Origin: Treponema medium
GTDB lineage: Bacteria > Spirochaetota > Spirochaetia > Treponematales > Treponemataceae
Reading direction: 5' to 3'
Assembly: GCF_017161265.1 (NCBI RefSeq)
Contig: NZ_CP031393.1
Span: 2,108,001-2,172,000, forward strand
Length of the DNA: 64,000 nucleotides
The number at the start of each line of letters is the position of its first letter. Position 1 is the stretch's first letter. Shown here in pieces: positions 51,331 through 60,476 of this stretch. Below the pieces are notes generated by a model. That model searched no databases. It had not been told where the DNA came from and saw only the letters and a list, made by a program, of their open reading frames with translations. Made by a program: the position numbers and the translations under genes.

Positions 51331-52236
51331 ATGAAATGGGCACTTGTGTTATCAGGAGGCGGAGCCGCAGGGCTTGCTTATATCGGCTTTTTTAAGGCAC
51401 TTGAAGAATTGAATCTCCCCAAGCCGGACTGTATTGTCGGCTGTTCGATGGGGTCGATTATCGGTGGTTTATACGCAAGCGGAAAATCGGTACGGGAAAT
51501 GGAAGCCGTTTTTGAAGAATCCTTCGATATTAACCGATATGTCGGCGGCAGCGGTGTGCATATCCCGCTTTTAAAACATGCACTTAACCAGATTATTCAC
51601 TATGGTACGTTGATTACCCGTATGCTTTCCGGAACGGGGGCTGATTCAGGAGAAAAAGCGCACAAATTTTTTATGGAACTTTCCGGCTGCAAATCTTTTG
51701 ATGACTGTACCATTCCTTTTTTTTGCAATGCCTTTGACCTTTGTAGCGGAAAAGAAGTTGTCTTCAATTCAGGACTGTTAGCGGATGCAATGAGGGCAAG
51801 CTCTTCTTATCCCGGACTTTTTACTCCTGTTAAACGGCAGAATGAAATGCTGATAGATGCTTGTGTGATGGACAATACTCCTGTTTGGATTGCCCGCGAG
51901 CAGGGGTATAAAAATATTCTTGCGCTTACCTTTGGCGCCTTTGAACCGGTTGCCGCCTCAGAATTGGACACTTCGGTTGCGGTACTGATGAGGACACTTG
52001 CCTGTACTACTGCTCATATTGCGTTGCAGCCGAATGAGTACCCTACTGCGTTTATCAATTTGACAAGTACTCGGTCTTCCCGTGATTTTTCAGACCCTAA
52101 AAAACAGATTGCGTTTGGGTATCAAAAAACAATGGATAACAAAGATTTGCTGCAAGCTTTTTTCGCAGAGGGTATTAACGGTAAGATACAACGGGCGCTT
52201 TTAACTCGAAAAACAAAAAAAGAGTACAGCGTATGA
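51331..52236 (+). CDS. Patatin-like phospholipase
   Basis: 301 residues from the ATG at 51331, which gives the usual MKWALVLSGGGAAGLAYIG opening. The oxyanion GGG-x-x-G loop, the nucleophile Ser in IVGCSMGSIIGG and the Asp of the dyad in LIDACVMDNTP are visible; the usual DGG is DAC here. No signal peptide, so it acts on lipids from the cytoplasmic side. It overlaps the following gene by 4 bp. Confidence 0.9.
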   Translation: MKWALVLSGGGAAGLAYIGFFKALEELNLPKPDCIVGCSMGSIIGGLYASGKSVREMEAVFEESFDINRYVGGSGVHIPLLKHALNQIIHYGTLITRMLSGTGADSGEKAHKFFMELSGCKSFDDCTIPFFCNAFDLCSGKEVVFNSGLLADAMRASSSYPGLFTPVKRQNEMLIDACVMDNTPVWIAREQGYKNILALTFGAFEPVAASELDTSVAVLMRTLACTTAHIALQPNEYPTAFINLTSTRSSRDFSDPKKQIAFGYQKTMDNKDLLQAFFAEGINGKIQRALLTRKTKKEYSV

Positions 52237-52610
52237 TTCCTATTTTTCGCCGCTTGCGTGTTCTTGATTATTTTATTTTTGCTTCCATTATCACTCTTTC
52301 TTTATGGGCGGGGTTTTTCCTCTATACCGGAGAGAATCGCGCACAGCGGCTGGTGATTGAAACTCCGAGCGGCAAATGGATATATCCACTTACCGAAACG
52401 CGTACGGTAGTTGTACCCGGCGCAATCGGTAATACGACCATCCGGATAGAAAATAATACTGCTTTTATTTCCGATTCTCCGTGTCCCAATAAGACCTGTG
52501 TGAATGCCGCAGCGCTCAAAAAAACAGGAGATTGGAATGCCTGTATGCCTAACAGAGTTTTCCTGCATATCGAGGGTAATACTTCTGAGGATACGTTTGA
52601 CAGCAGATAG
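52233..52610 (+). CDS. NusG domain II-containing membrane-anchored protein
   Basis: 125 residues. One transmembrane helix (IFASIITLSLWAGFFLY) is followed by a NusG-II-like beta domain outside the membrane: VIETPSGKWIYPL, NTTIRIENNTAFISDSPCPN and KTCV...GDW.ACMPNRVFLHI. The CPNKTC and C-M-P cysteines are typical of the family, which is widespread in Firmicutes and spirochaetes and has no firm role. It is coupled to the patatin gene by an ATGA overlap. Confidence 0.8.
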   Translation: MIPIFRRLRVLDYFIFASIITLSLWAGFFLYTGENRAQRLVIETPSGKWIYPLTETRTVVVPGAIGNTTIRIENNTAFISDSPCPNKTCVNAAALKKTGDWNACMPNRVFLHIEGNTSEDTFDSR

Positions 52611-52677
52611 ATACTCTCTTTACATAAAAAAAAAAATTCTATATGCTTTCGGTTTAGTTTAAGACAGTGAGGTATCA

Positions 52678-53073
52678 GGGCAACCGTATCGGAGATATTT
52701 CAAGCGGTTGCATTCCTTATTGTGCGAAATTTTTCTAAAATTTCGCACAGTTTATTTTAGAAGAAGGGTAATCACATCAGGCATATACATAAAAATCGCA
52801 GAATAATATAGGCTGGGCGACCATTTGAGCCATCTTCAACTGTTGTACATCCGTGTACAACAGTTGAAGGCGAGTTTTGTGTATGCACAAAACATCGTTG
52901 TACTGACAGGAAGTCAGTGGCTACAAACAGTATCGAGTTTTTTCATTAGAAAAACTCGAAGCTAAAAAATGTACACGGATGTACATTTTTTAGCGATGCC
53001 ATCCTTGGCAGTTCTAGTAGAATGGTCTCCATTATTCTGCGGGGTTGTAAAAAGAGTCTGGTGCGATTACCCT
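52678..53073. repeat. Dispersed nested-palindrome repeat R, copy 7
   Basis: GGGCAACCG...CGGTTGC (52678-52711), TGTGCGAAATTTT...AAAATTTCGCACA (52721-52749), outer arms AGGGTAATCACATCAGGC (52765-52782) and CTGGTGCGATTACCCT (53058-53073). Interior: TTCAACTGTTGTACATCCGTG... palindrome, GAGTTTTGTG...CACAAAACATCG, GTACTGACA-GGA-AGTCAGTGGCTAC, GAGTTTTTTC...GAAAAACTC, AAAAAATGTACACGGATGTA... palindrome. The right arm stops 14 bp before the proS start codon. Confidence 0.88.
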
Positions 53074-53087
53074 GAGTGAGGCATAGT

Positions 53088-54812
53088 GTGAAAAGATCTC
53101 AAACGTTTATTCCCACATTACGGGAAACACCTGCAGAAGCAGTTGTTATCAGTCATCAATTATTATTACGCGCCGGAATGATCCGCAGATTGGGGAACGG
53201 GCTGTTTAATTATCTGCCGCTCGGTTTACGGGTGTTCAGAAAGGTTGAAAATATCGTACGAGAGGAAATCGATGCTACCGGATGTTTGGAGTGTAAGGCG
53301 TCGGTTGTCGCTCCGGGAGAAATTTGGCAAGAATCTAAGCGTTGGTACACGATGGGAGACGGGCTTTTAAGGATGAAGAATCGCCTCGGTCAAGACCTCG
53401 TTGTCAGTCCGACAAATGAAGAATCGTTTACCGCCCTTATGCGGTATGAGCTCGGTTCGTACAAGGATTATCCGCTTTCGGTGTATCATATCAATACAAA
53501 GTACCGTGATGAAATTCGTCCCCGTTACGGATTAATGCGTGCCCGTGAGTTTACGATGAAAGATGCCTATTCTTTCCATACAAATGCCGACTGTCTTGAT
53601 AAAACCTACCGTGCATTCGGTGAAGCATACGAAAAGATATTCCGTCGCTTCGGTTTAAGTATTATACGGGTTCGGGCAGATTCCGGTTCTATGGGAGGCA
53701 GCGGATCCGAAGAATTCATGATTGAATCTGCCATCGGGGACGACACACTCATCCTTTGTCCGCAGTGCCGCTATTCTGCAAACGAAGAAAAAGCCGCCTG
53801 TGCACCCGATCCTTACACCGAACTTCCCGAAACAGCGGAAAAATGTACGAAGCTGCCGACGCCCGATGCTCGTACAATAGAGGAATTAGTTGCTTTCCTA
53901 CACACTTCGCCGAAAGCATTCATCAAAACTTTAATTTATCAAGTAAAGGATTCCGAGGTCATCGATTCCGAATTTGTCGCAGTGTGTATCCGCGGCGATT
54001 TAGAAGTAAACGAAGCAAAGTTGACGGCGGTACTCAAAGCTGCAGAAGTTGAACTTGCCTCCAATGCGGATGTGGAAGATATTACGGGTACCGTAGTTGG
54101 GTTTGCCGGTCCTGTCGGTTTAACAAAAGCGCCCGTATTAGCTGACGAAAGTGTTATGCTGATGCATGATGCCGTTGCAGGTGCGTTGGAAAAAGATATG
54201 CACTATATTCATGTCGAACCGAAACGGGATTTTACTCCCATTATGGTGTGCGATGTCCGTATCGTAAAGGCGGGCGATCTTTGCCCCTTGTGCAAAACTC
54301 CGTTTTACAGCAAAAAAGGCAATGAGCTTGGACACATCTTCAAACTCGGTACAAAATACACCAAGAGTATGAATATGACTTACCTTGACGAGAGCGGTCA
54401 ACAGCAGTATCCTTTAATGGGTTGCTACGGTATCGGTATCGACCGTGCTCTGGCATCAATTATCGAAGAGCATCACGACGATAACGGAATTATCTGGCCG
54501 ATGAGCGTTGCTCCATATCATGTCGGTATTGTACCGATACAATATGAAGGAGCTATGAAGGCTACTGCTGACCGGCTGCACGATGAACTCACGGCTCGCG
54601 GGGTTGAGGTATTGCTGGATGACAGGGTAGAACGTCCGGGTGTTAAGTTCAAGGATATGGATTTAATCGGCTTGCCTATTCGACTTGTTATCAGCGATAA
54701 GAAACTGCCCAACATTGAATTTAAGTTCCGCTCGGATGAAGAGTCGATGAATATGCCGCTTGAGGGAGTTATTGATTATGTTGTACAACGTGTGCAGCGT
54801 GAATTAAAGTAG
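53088..54812 (+). CDS. proS: Prolyl-tRNA synthetase
   Basis: 574 residues, bacterial long form. The GTG at 53088 is preferred over an in-frame GTG at 53076, because MKRSQTFIPTLRETP is the family start and GAGG lies just upstream. Motif 1: GMIRRLGNGLFNYLPLGLRV; motif 2: VSPTNEESFT ... RDEIRPRYGLMRAREFTMKD; motif 3: CYGIGIDRALASIIEEH. Between motifs 2 and 3 is the YbaK-like editing (INS) domain, about residues 225-380. The anticodon-binding domain follows. Repeat R copy 7 abuts the ribosome binding site, so the repeat forms the 5' leader. Confidence 0.96.
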   Translation: MKRSQTFIPTLRETPAEAVVISHQLLLRAGMIRRLGNGLFNYLPLGLRVFRKVENIVREEIDATGCLECKASVVAPGEIWQESKRWYTMGDGLLRMKNRLGQDLVVSPTNEESFTALMRYELGSYKDYPLSVYHINTKYRDEIRPRYGLMRAREFTMKDAYSFHTNADCLDKTYRAFGEAYEKIFRRFGLSIIRVRADSGSMGGSGSEEFMIESAIGDDTLILCPQCRYSANEEKAACAPDPYTELPETAEKCTKLPTPDARTIEELVAFLHTSPKAFIKTLIYQVKDSEVIDSEFVAVCIRGDLEVNEAKLTAVLKAAEVELASNADVEDITGTVVGFAGPVGLTKAPVLADESVMLMHDAVAGALEKDMHYIHVEPKRDFTPIMVCDVRIVKAGDLCPLCKTPFYSKKGNELGHIFKLGTKYTKSMNMTYLDESGQQQYPLMGCYGIGIDRALASIIEEHHDDNGIIWPMSVAPYHVGIVPIQYEGAMKATADRLHDELTARGVEVLLDDRVERPGVKFKDMDLIGLPIRLVISDKKLPNIEFKFRSDEESMNMPLEGVIDYVVQRVQRELK

Positions 54813-54902
54813 TAGGCATGGGGTGTCTCTCATATCTAAACAAATTGGAGGTAAGAGGCTACCACATTGTAGTGATCATGAAACTCTAAGGAGGATTGTA
54901 TT

Positions 54903-55640
54903 ATGAAAAAGAAGATTTTATGTATGTTTATCGGTTTAACGCTTATGGCACCGCTCGTGTTTTCTGATGGAGTCGATTTTTCGGCACAAGTGAGTCCTGT
55001 CGGATTTATGAATTTTAACGTATGGACAAAATATGATAAAGATACGATCGCCAAGGCATCAGAAACAGTGAAAAAACTATTTAAAGACTATAATAAGTTC
55101 TTTCACGACGGCTATAATATGTATACCTTAGGAGTGGATTTCAGAATAAGCGGTGCGTATCTTACACTGAATGTGGGGCTTCCCCGTAAAATTAGTATCG
55201 ATGATATAAAAGATTTTGGGGGAACATTAAATAACAACTCGTTTATTTTTAACGGGCAGCTTGGCTATGGGGCGACTTTCTTTAAAGAGTCTCCTGTCAA
55301 TTTATTTGTTGGTGGCGGTATAGGATTTGATATCATCAGAACAACGAGAGATATTCCGGCAACAGCATTAGCTTTGGCTGAATGGCAAGAAGAGCGTCTC
55401 ATTGCTTTATTGGGGCTCGGCCTTAATGTCGGGGTAAGCTTTTACTTTCTGCCGCATGTAGGTATTTTTGCGGGCGTTACGGATAATCTTTCGTTCATAC
55501 AGGTGTCTAACCAGCAATATTATACAAAGGCCGGCGCCCTTTTTTACTTACAGAATGGTGTTAAGGATATTAAAAAGATGACATCCGGGCTTTTGGCAAA
55601 CAATGTTACCGCGCGGTTAGGGATCGCTTTTAAGCTGTAG
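54903..55640 (+). CDS. Small outer membrane beta-barrel protein
   Basis: 245 residues with a signal peptide (KKKILCMFIGLTLMAPLVFS) and alternating beta strands throughout: AYLTLNVGLPRKISIDD, FNGQLGYGATFFKES, NLFVGGGIGFDII, LLGLGLNVGVSFYFLPHVGI. It ends in VTARLGIAFKL. It resembles 8- to 10-strand porin-like or OmpW-like barrels, but no family is firmly recognised. AAGGAGG precedes the ATG. It is a single gene between proS and maf. Confidence 0.72.
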   Translation: MKKKILCMFIGLTLMAPLVFSDGVDFSAQVSPVGFMNFNVWTKYDKDTIAKASETVKKLFKDYNKFFHDGYNMYTLGVDFRISGAYLTLNVGLPRKISIDDIKDFGGTLNNNSFIFNGQLGYGATFFKESPVNLFVGGGIGFDIIRTTRDIPATALALAEWQEERLIALLGLGLNVGVSFYFLPHVGIFAGVTDNLSFIQVSNQQYYTKAGALFYLQNGVKDIKKMTSGLLANNVTARLGIAFKL

Positions 55641-55724
55641 AGATCCCTTGGGCAATATATTTGCCGCATTGTGTTTGTGCACTTGATTTGGATTTCTTTT
55701 CGATACGTGGGTTTCCTATTCTGC

Positions 55725-55753
55725 TTGCTTTTTTGGTGTTCCTCTCGTATACT
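55725..55753 (+). promoter_or_regulatory. Promoter of maf, leaderless
   Basis: TTGCTT (55725-55730), 17-bp spacer, TATACT (55748-55753), then 7 nt to the maf ATG. There is no ribosome binding site. Confidence 0.65.
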
Positions 55754-55760
55754 GTAATGA

Positions 55761-56345
55761 ATGGAACCCATTATTCTTGCATCCAAGTCGCCTCAGCGGC
55801 AGGATATTTTAAAACGTTTGAATATACCGTTCATCAGCATTCCGTCGGAGGTCGATGAAGTTGTCGCCTCCGATCTTCCTCCTGAAAAAGCGGTAGAGCA
55901 GATTGCATTGCGAAAAGCAGATGCGGTACTTCGCTCTCCGCTGAAAATCAATACACCGTGGATTATCGCCGCCGATACGCTCATTTTTTCTAATGGTACA
56001 CCGATGGGAAAGCCTGCCGATATTGATGATGCCCGCAAGATGCTGCAATCGTATTCCAATACGGCGCATAAGGTTATAACGGCAATTTGTTGCTACGACG
56101 AAAAATTACAACATATTTCAACTCGAATCAGCAGTTCGGCAGTGTTTTTTAAGGCGTTGTCGGAAGCTGAAATTGACTGGTATCTAAGTACCGGAGAATG
56201 GCAGGGCGCTGCCGGAGGCTATCGCATACAGGGAACTGCGGCTTGTTTTATTACAAAAATAGAGGGGTCATACAGCGGAATTGTAGGCTTGCCTATTTAT
56301 GAGTTATATGATATTTTGACAGAACACGGCTATAATTTTACTTGA
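55761..56345 (+). CDS. maf: Maf-family nucleotide pyrophosphatase
   Basis: 194 residues. Family opening IILASKSPQRQDILKRLNIPF, the KADAV motif, WIIAADTLIF with the catalytic Asp, GKPADIDDARKMLQSYSN and the GGYRIQG segment are all present. Maf proteins hydrolyse non-canonical or modified NTPs, mostly pyrimidine ones. A promoter ends 7 nt before the ATG. The 135 bp after it contain a CTAAAAATC-type stem (about 56388-56436) before rpsB. Confidence 0.92.
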   Translation: MEPIILASKSPQRQDILKRLNIPFISIPSEVDEVVASDLPPEKAVEQIALRKADAVLRSPLKINTPWIIAADTLIFSNGTPMGKPADIDDARKMLQSYSNTAHKVITAICCYDEKLQHISTRISSSAVFFKALSEAEIDWYLSTGEWQGAAGGYRIQGTAACFITKIEGSYSGIVGLPIYELYDILTEHGYNFT

Positions 56346-56480
56346 AAAATATAGCTGTGTAAATATCCTAAAATGCAGAGAGGATCCTCTAAAATCTTAC
56401 TATGTTTTTAGAAACATCCGGAGTGCATTTTTAGAGAAATAGAGAAGGATGGGCTTTGAAAAGCTCGTGAAGGAGTAACC

Positions 56481-57365
56481 ATGGCAGTAGTAACCATGAA
56501 AAACCTGCTTGAATCCGGTGTTCACTTCGGACATCAGGTAAAACGCTGGGATCCGCGGATGAAGAAATACATTTTTGCGGAACGGAACGGTATCCACATT
56601 ATCGATTTGCAGAAAACTATCACTGCAATCCGCGAAGCTTATGAGGCGGTACGGAAGACAACCGCAGCAGGAAAATCGGTCTTATTTGTCGGAACTAAAA
56701 AACAAGTACAGCAAACCATTGCAAAAGAAGCTGAACGCTGCGGAATGTTCTATGTTAACAACCGCTGGCTCGGCGGAATGTTGACAAACTTTTCTACCAT
56801 TAAGAAAAGCCTCGCTCGTCTCAAGAAAATCGAAAAAATGGAAAATGACGGCACCTTTGACAGCCTTACCAAAAAAGAAGTCGCAGTGCTGCAGAAAGAA
56901 AAAGCTAAGCTCGAAAAGAACCTTGGCGGTATCAAAGAGATGAAAGACCTGCCGGGTATCATCTTTATCATCGATACACGGAAAGAAACTATCGCAATCA
57001 GCGAAGCCCGCCGTATGGGAATTCCGATTGTTGCAGTAGTTGATACAAACTGTAACCCTGAAGGGATTGACTATCCGATTCCGGGTAACGACGATGCTAT
57101 TCGCTCGATTTCTTTGTTCACTCAAATTATTGCAAATGCCGTTATCGAAGCTGATAACGAAAGCGGACTCAAGATTATCGAAAATCTTCAGGACGGCGAC
57201 GAGGGATTCAGCGATTCCAATATCGACCCATATCAAGACCGTGAAGATGAGGAAATTACGGATTATTCCAACTATACTCCCTCCGAAAAGCAAGAGACAA
57301 ATGAGGATGCGGATGACAGCAGCAGCTCTTTAATCGATGAGGATGAGCTGTACGGCGATCGTTAA
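56481..57365 (+). CDS. rpsB: 30S ribosomal protein S2
   Basis: 294 residues. [30 protein letters not shown], split by normal S2 motifs such as [30 protein letters not shown] and [10 protein letters not shown], identifies it. The usual length is about 240-260; here a 50-residue acidic tail ([15 protein letters not shown] ... DEDELYGDR) is added. AAGGAG precedes the ATG. It leads the rpsB-tsf-frr-uppS-cdsA-dxr-rseP run. A stem-like stretch near 57374-57410 lies between it and tsf. Confidence 0.96.
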   Translation: MAVVTMKNLLESGVHFGHQVKRWDPRMKKYIFAERNGIHIIDLQKTITAIREAYEAVRKTTAAGKSVLFVGTKKQVQQTIAKEAERCGMFYVNNRWLGGMLTNFSTIKKSLARLKKIEKMENDGTFDSLTKKEVAVLQKEKAKLEKNLGGIKEMKDLPGIIFIIDTRKETIAISEARRMGIPIVAVVDTNCNPEGIDYPIPGNDDAIRSISLFTQIIANAVIEADNESGLKIIENLQDGDEGFSDSNIDPYQDREDEEITDYSNYTPSEKQETNEDADDSSSSLIDEDELYGDR

Positions 57366-57467
57366 AAAGTACGGTCAGCTGCTAAAAGATGGAAAAGCTT
57401 TTGCGGCTGCCATATACTTTTGTCTCCCTCACCTAATTTAATTATTTAATTTAAGGAGAAATTTATT

Positions 57468-58304
57468 ATGGAAATAAAAGCATCTGACGTAAAGGCGTTG
57501 CGTGAAAAAACCGGCGCCGGTATGATGGAATGTAAAAAAGCCCTGCAGGAATGCAACGGCGATGCAAAAGAAGCGGAAAAATTCTTAAAAGAAAAAGGCC
57601 TTGCGGCTGTTGAAAAGCGTGCGAGCCGTGCGACCAGCGAAGGTATCATCGTCGTTAAAACTGCCGATTCTAAAGCAGTAATGGCGGAATTAACCTGCGA
57701 AACCGACTTTGTCGCGAAAAATGCTGATTTTATCGCAGTGGGTGATAAGATTGCAGAAACTGCCCTTGCAAAAGGCTATACTGATGTTCAACAAGAACTG
57801 AGCGATATGGTACTCGACCTTGCGACTCGTGTACGCGAGAATATGGGTTTGCGGCGCTTAACTGCCGTACAAGCGGGCAGCGATGAATACATTTCGCATT
57901 ACGTCCATTCCGACAAAAAAACCGGCGTTATCGTCGTATTGAAATCCGATAAGTCTGATGTATTTGCCGACAAAGCGTTTCAGGAATTTGCTTATGACTG
58001 CTGTTTGCATGCAGCGGCATTTACTCCGCTCTATGTAAAGAAAGAAGATGTCGATGCGGCGTATATCGACGAACAGCTTGAAGTATTCCGTGGACAGGTT
58101 GCCGAATTGCAGAAGCCTGACAATGTAAAAGAAGGAATCGTAAAAGGAAAGCTCAATAAGCATTTAGCTGAAATCTGCTTTCTCGAACAAGCCTTTGTTA
58201 AGGATGATAAACTGTCCGTAGCGGCAAAAATGAAAGAAGTAGGAAAGCAGCTCGGTGCGAATATCAGTCTTTCAAAGCTTGTACTGTGGCAGCTGGGTCA
58301 ATAG
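57468..58304 (+). CDS. tsf: Translation elongation factor Ts
   Basis: 278 residues. KALREKTGAGMMECKKALQE and the following GDAKEAEKFLKEKGL helix form the N-terminal UBA-like domain. ELTCETDFVAKNADF is the TDFV motif that intrudes into EF-Tu to eject GDP. AAGGAG lies 7 nt upstream of the ATG. It is followed by frr after 9 bp. Confidence 0.97.
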   Translation: MEIKASDVKALREKTGAGMMECKKALQECNGDAKEAEKFLKEKGLAAVEKRASRATSEGIIVVKTADSKAVMAELTCETDFVAKNADFIAVGDKIAETALAKGYTDVQQELSDMVLDLATRVRENMGLRRLTAVQAGSDEYISHYVHSDKKTGVIVVLKSDKSDVFADKAFQEFAYDCCLHAAAFTPLYVKKEDVDAAYIDEQLEVFRGQVAELQKPDNVKEGIVKGKLNKHLAEICFLEQAFVKDDKLSVAAKMKEVGKQLGANISLSKLVLWQLGQ

Positions 58305-58313
58305 AGGGCGGAT

Positions 58314-58868
58314 ATGAGCGATATTCATAGTGTCTATGAAGAAAAAATGAAGAAGTCGATTGCGGCGTTGAAGGATGATTTTAACGGACTTCGGACAGGT
58401 CGCGCTTCTGCTTCTTTGTTTGATAAAATACGGGTTGATAGCTATGGGCAGCCGACGCCGCTCAATCAAGTGGCGACTATTTCTATTCCGGAAGCCCGCT
58501 TAGTGGTTATTCAGCCGTGGGATAAGTCGCTGTTAGGAGAAATCGAAAAAGCCATCCTTAAATCGGAGCTTTCACTCAATCCTGCTAATGACGGTAAACT
58601 TATCCGTATCGCAATTCCGCCGCTTACCGAGGAACGCCGGAAGGAGCTGGCAAAACAAGCGAAAAACTTTGCCGAACAGTGCCGCGTTGCAATCCGCAAT
58701 ATTCGGCGCGATGGAATTGATGATGCAAAGAAACAGCAAAAAGAAGGTTTGTTGAGCGAGGATGCGTTGAAAACAGCCGAAGAAAAGTTCCAAAAAGCAA
58801 CGGATGCTCATATCAACGATATCAATAAGCTCCTTGCTGAAAAAGAAAAAGAGATTATGGAAGGTTAA
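58314..58868 (+). CDS. frr: Ribosome recycling factor
   Basis: 184 residues, normal length. LRTGRASASLFDKIRVDSYG, PLNQVATISIPEARLVVIQPWD and RRDGIDDAKKQQKEGLLSED are family motifs. With EF-G it splits post-termination ribosomes. Its stop overlaps the uppS start by 1 bp. Confidence 0.97.
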   Translation: MSDIHSVYEEKMKKSIAALKDDFNGLRTGRASASLFDKIRVDSYGQPTPLNQVATISIPEARLVVIQPWDKSLLGEIEKAILKSELSLNPANDGKLIRIAIPPLTEERRKELAKQAKNFAEQCRVAIRNIRRDGIDDAKKQQKEGLLSEDALKTAEEKFQKATDAHINDINKLLAEKEKEIMEG

Positions 58869-59548
58869 TGACAGTGCAGCATATTGCCGTCATTATGGAC
58901 GGCAACGGGCGATGGGCTCAGCAACGGGGGTTAGCTCGTACAAAAGGACATCGAGAAGGATTGGAAGCAGCTAAACGGATTGTGAAGGCTGTTGCCGATT
59001 TACATATACCGTATATTACTCTGTATGTGTTTTCGACGGAAAATTGGAAACGCACGGAGGAAGAAGTCGGTTTTTTGATGGGACTCATTCAACAACATCT
59101 CCGTGCGGAGTTCGCCTTTTATGCTGCCAATAATATTAAAGTGAGGCATATCGGTAACGCGGCGGCATTGCCGCGTGCAATTCAAACGGATATTGCCGAT
59201 ATAATGAAAAAAACGGAACACTACACGGGTACAACTATGCAGCTTGCCATTAACTATGGCGGGAAGGATGAAATTATCCGTGCAATAAAAAAGCTGAACG
59301 ATGGACAGCTTGAAATGCTTACAGAAGATACCTTTGAGCAGTTGCTCGATACGGCAGGAACTCCGCCCGTTGATCTTGTTATCCGTACCGGTGGAGAAAA
59401 GCGGTTAAGCAATTTCTTATTATGGCAAACCGCGTATGCTGAATTTTACGGTACGGATGTCTTGTGGCCGGATTTTACGCCTGCTCATCTGATAGAAGCA
59501 TTAGACGCTTACGGTAAACGCACACGGCGCTTCGGAAGGATCGTATGA
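58868..59548 (+). CDS. uppS: Isoprenyl transferase (undecaprenyl diphosphate synthase)
   Basis: 226 residues. IAVIMDGNGRWAQQRGL with the catalytic Asp, TKGHREGLEAAKRIV, TLYVFSTENWKR and the C-terminal DLVIRTGGEKRLSNFLLWQT motif are clear. It makes the lipid carrier for cell wall precursors from farnesyl and isopentenyl diphosphates. It overlaps cdsA by 4 bp. Confidence 0.96.
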   Translation: MTVQHIAVIMDGNGRWAQQRGLARTKGHREGLEAAKRIVKAVADLHIPYITLYVFSTENWKRTEEEVGFLMGLIQQHLRAEFAFYAANNIKVRHIGNAAALPRAIQTDIADIMKKTEHYTGTTMQLAINYGGKDEIIRAIKKLNDGQLEMLTEDTFEQLLDTAGTPPVDLVIRTGGEKRLSNFLLWQTAYAEFYGTDVLWPDFTPAHLIEALDAYGKRTRRFGRIV

Positions 59549-60393
59549 AAAAGATTGTTGAACGGATAATAATGTTTGTCGTTGGCTTGCCTCTTGTAAT
59601 CAGTTCGGTATATTTTTTACCGTATCAACATTTTTTGGTATTGCATCTCGAAATATTTGCTGTTACTGCTTTTTCAATTATAGAAATTCGCACCATGTTT
59701 TCCCGAAAAATTGCCGTCTATTCTACACCAGTTGTCTTATTTGCCGGTATGATTATCCCAGTGGCTGCATATCTGTTTATGTGTGGACTTTTTTCTCGTA
59801 TCGGGATGGTCTTGATCGGTATCGGTGCGCTCTATTTTATATTCTTTGTTGAAGCCTTTTATTCGTTTTCAAAACCTTTTGAAAAAAGTATCCAACGTGT
59901 TTGTTCTGCAGTATTTATCATTTTTTACCCGGGGTTTTTGATCGTATTTCTTTCCGCTATGACTCGCTGGCCATCCGCTTCGAATATTATCGTAATATTT
60001 TTACTGATGGTTTTTTCGTGTGATTCACTTGCATGGCTTTTCGGTGTGTTGTTCGGGAAAGGAAACCGCGGTTTTGTACCGGCGAGTCCGAATAAAAGCA
60101 TTGTAGGATTTGTCGGTGGACTTACCGCTGCAACTGTTGTCGGCTTTTTTGCTTTTAAATTGTTTCCTGCCGACTTTGGAAAGAGCTTAAGCGGCTCTTT
60201 AGTAACGGGTTTTTGTACCGGTTTGGCAGCCATCATCGGAGATCTTATCGAATCTATTTTTAAACGTTCCGCTGAAGTAAAAGATTCAGGAGCACTCATA
60301 CTTGGACGTGGCGGTATTCTCGATAGTATTGATTCTATTCTACTTGCCGCTCCTGTATTTTATCTTTGCTATCGATTTTTCATTGGAATATAA
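59545..60393 (+). CDS. cdsA: Phosphatidate cytidylyltransferase
   Basis: 282 residues with about eight membrane helices. The C-terminal signature with the metal-binding acids is present: GDLIESIFKRSAEVKDSGAL, then LGRGGILDSIDSIL. It makes CDP-diacylglycerol for phospholipid synthesis. An ATACTCG...CGAGTAT stem (60393-60424) begins at the stop codon in the 83-bp gap before dxr. Confidence 0.94.
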   Translation: MKKIVERIIMFVVGLPLVISSVYFLPYQHFLVLHLEIFAVTAFSIIEIRTMFSRKIAVYSTPVVLFAGMIIPVAAYLFMCGLFSRIGMVLIGIGALYFIFFVEAFYSFSKPFEKSIQRVCSAVFIIFYPGFLIVFLSAMTRWPSASNIIVIFLLMVFSCDSLAWLFGVLFGKGNRGFVPASPNKSIVGFVGGLTAATVVGFFAFKLFPADFGKSLSGSLVTGFCTGLAAIIGDLIESIFKRSAEVKDSGALILGRGGILDSIDSILLAAPVFYLCYRFFIGI

Positions 60394-60476
60394 TACTCGT
60401 CGAGTGTCTCGAAAACTCGAGTATTTCAGAAAGTTAACCATGTGTTTTTAGAGGCTTCATTATAGAGAGTGGAATA

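Noticed and set aside
6756-53073. R elements as integron attC sites
   Set aside because: They are large folded sites with unpaired bases, but there is no integrase gene, no RYYYAAC/GTTRRRY core pair and no gene-cassette array between them.
53076-53087. Earlier GTG start for proS
   Set aside because: The GTG at 53088 gives the conserved N-terminus and has the ribosome binding site at the right distance.
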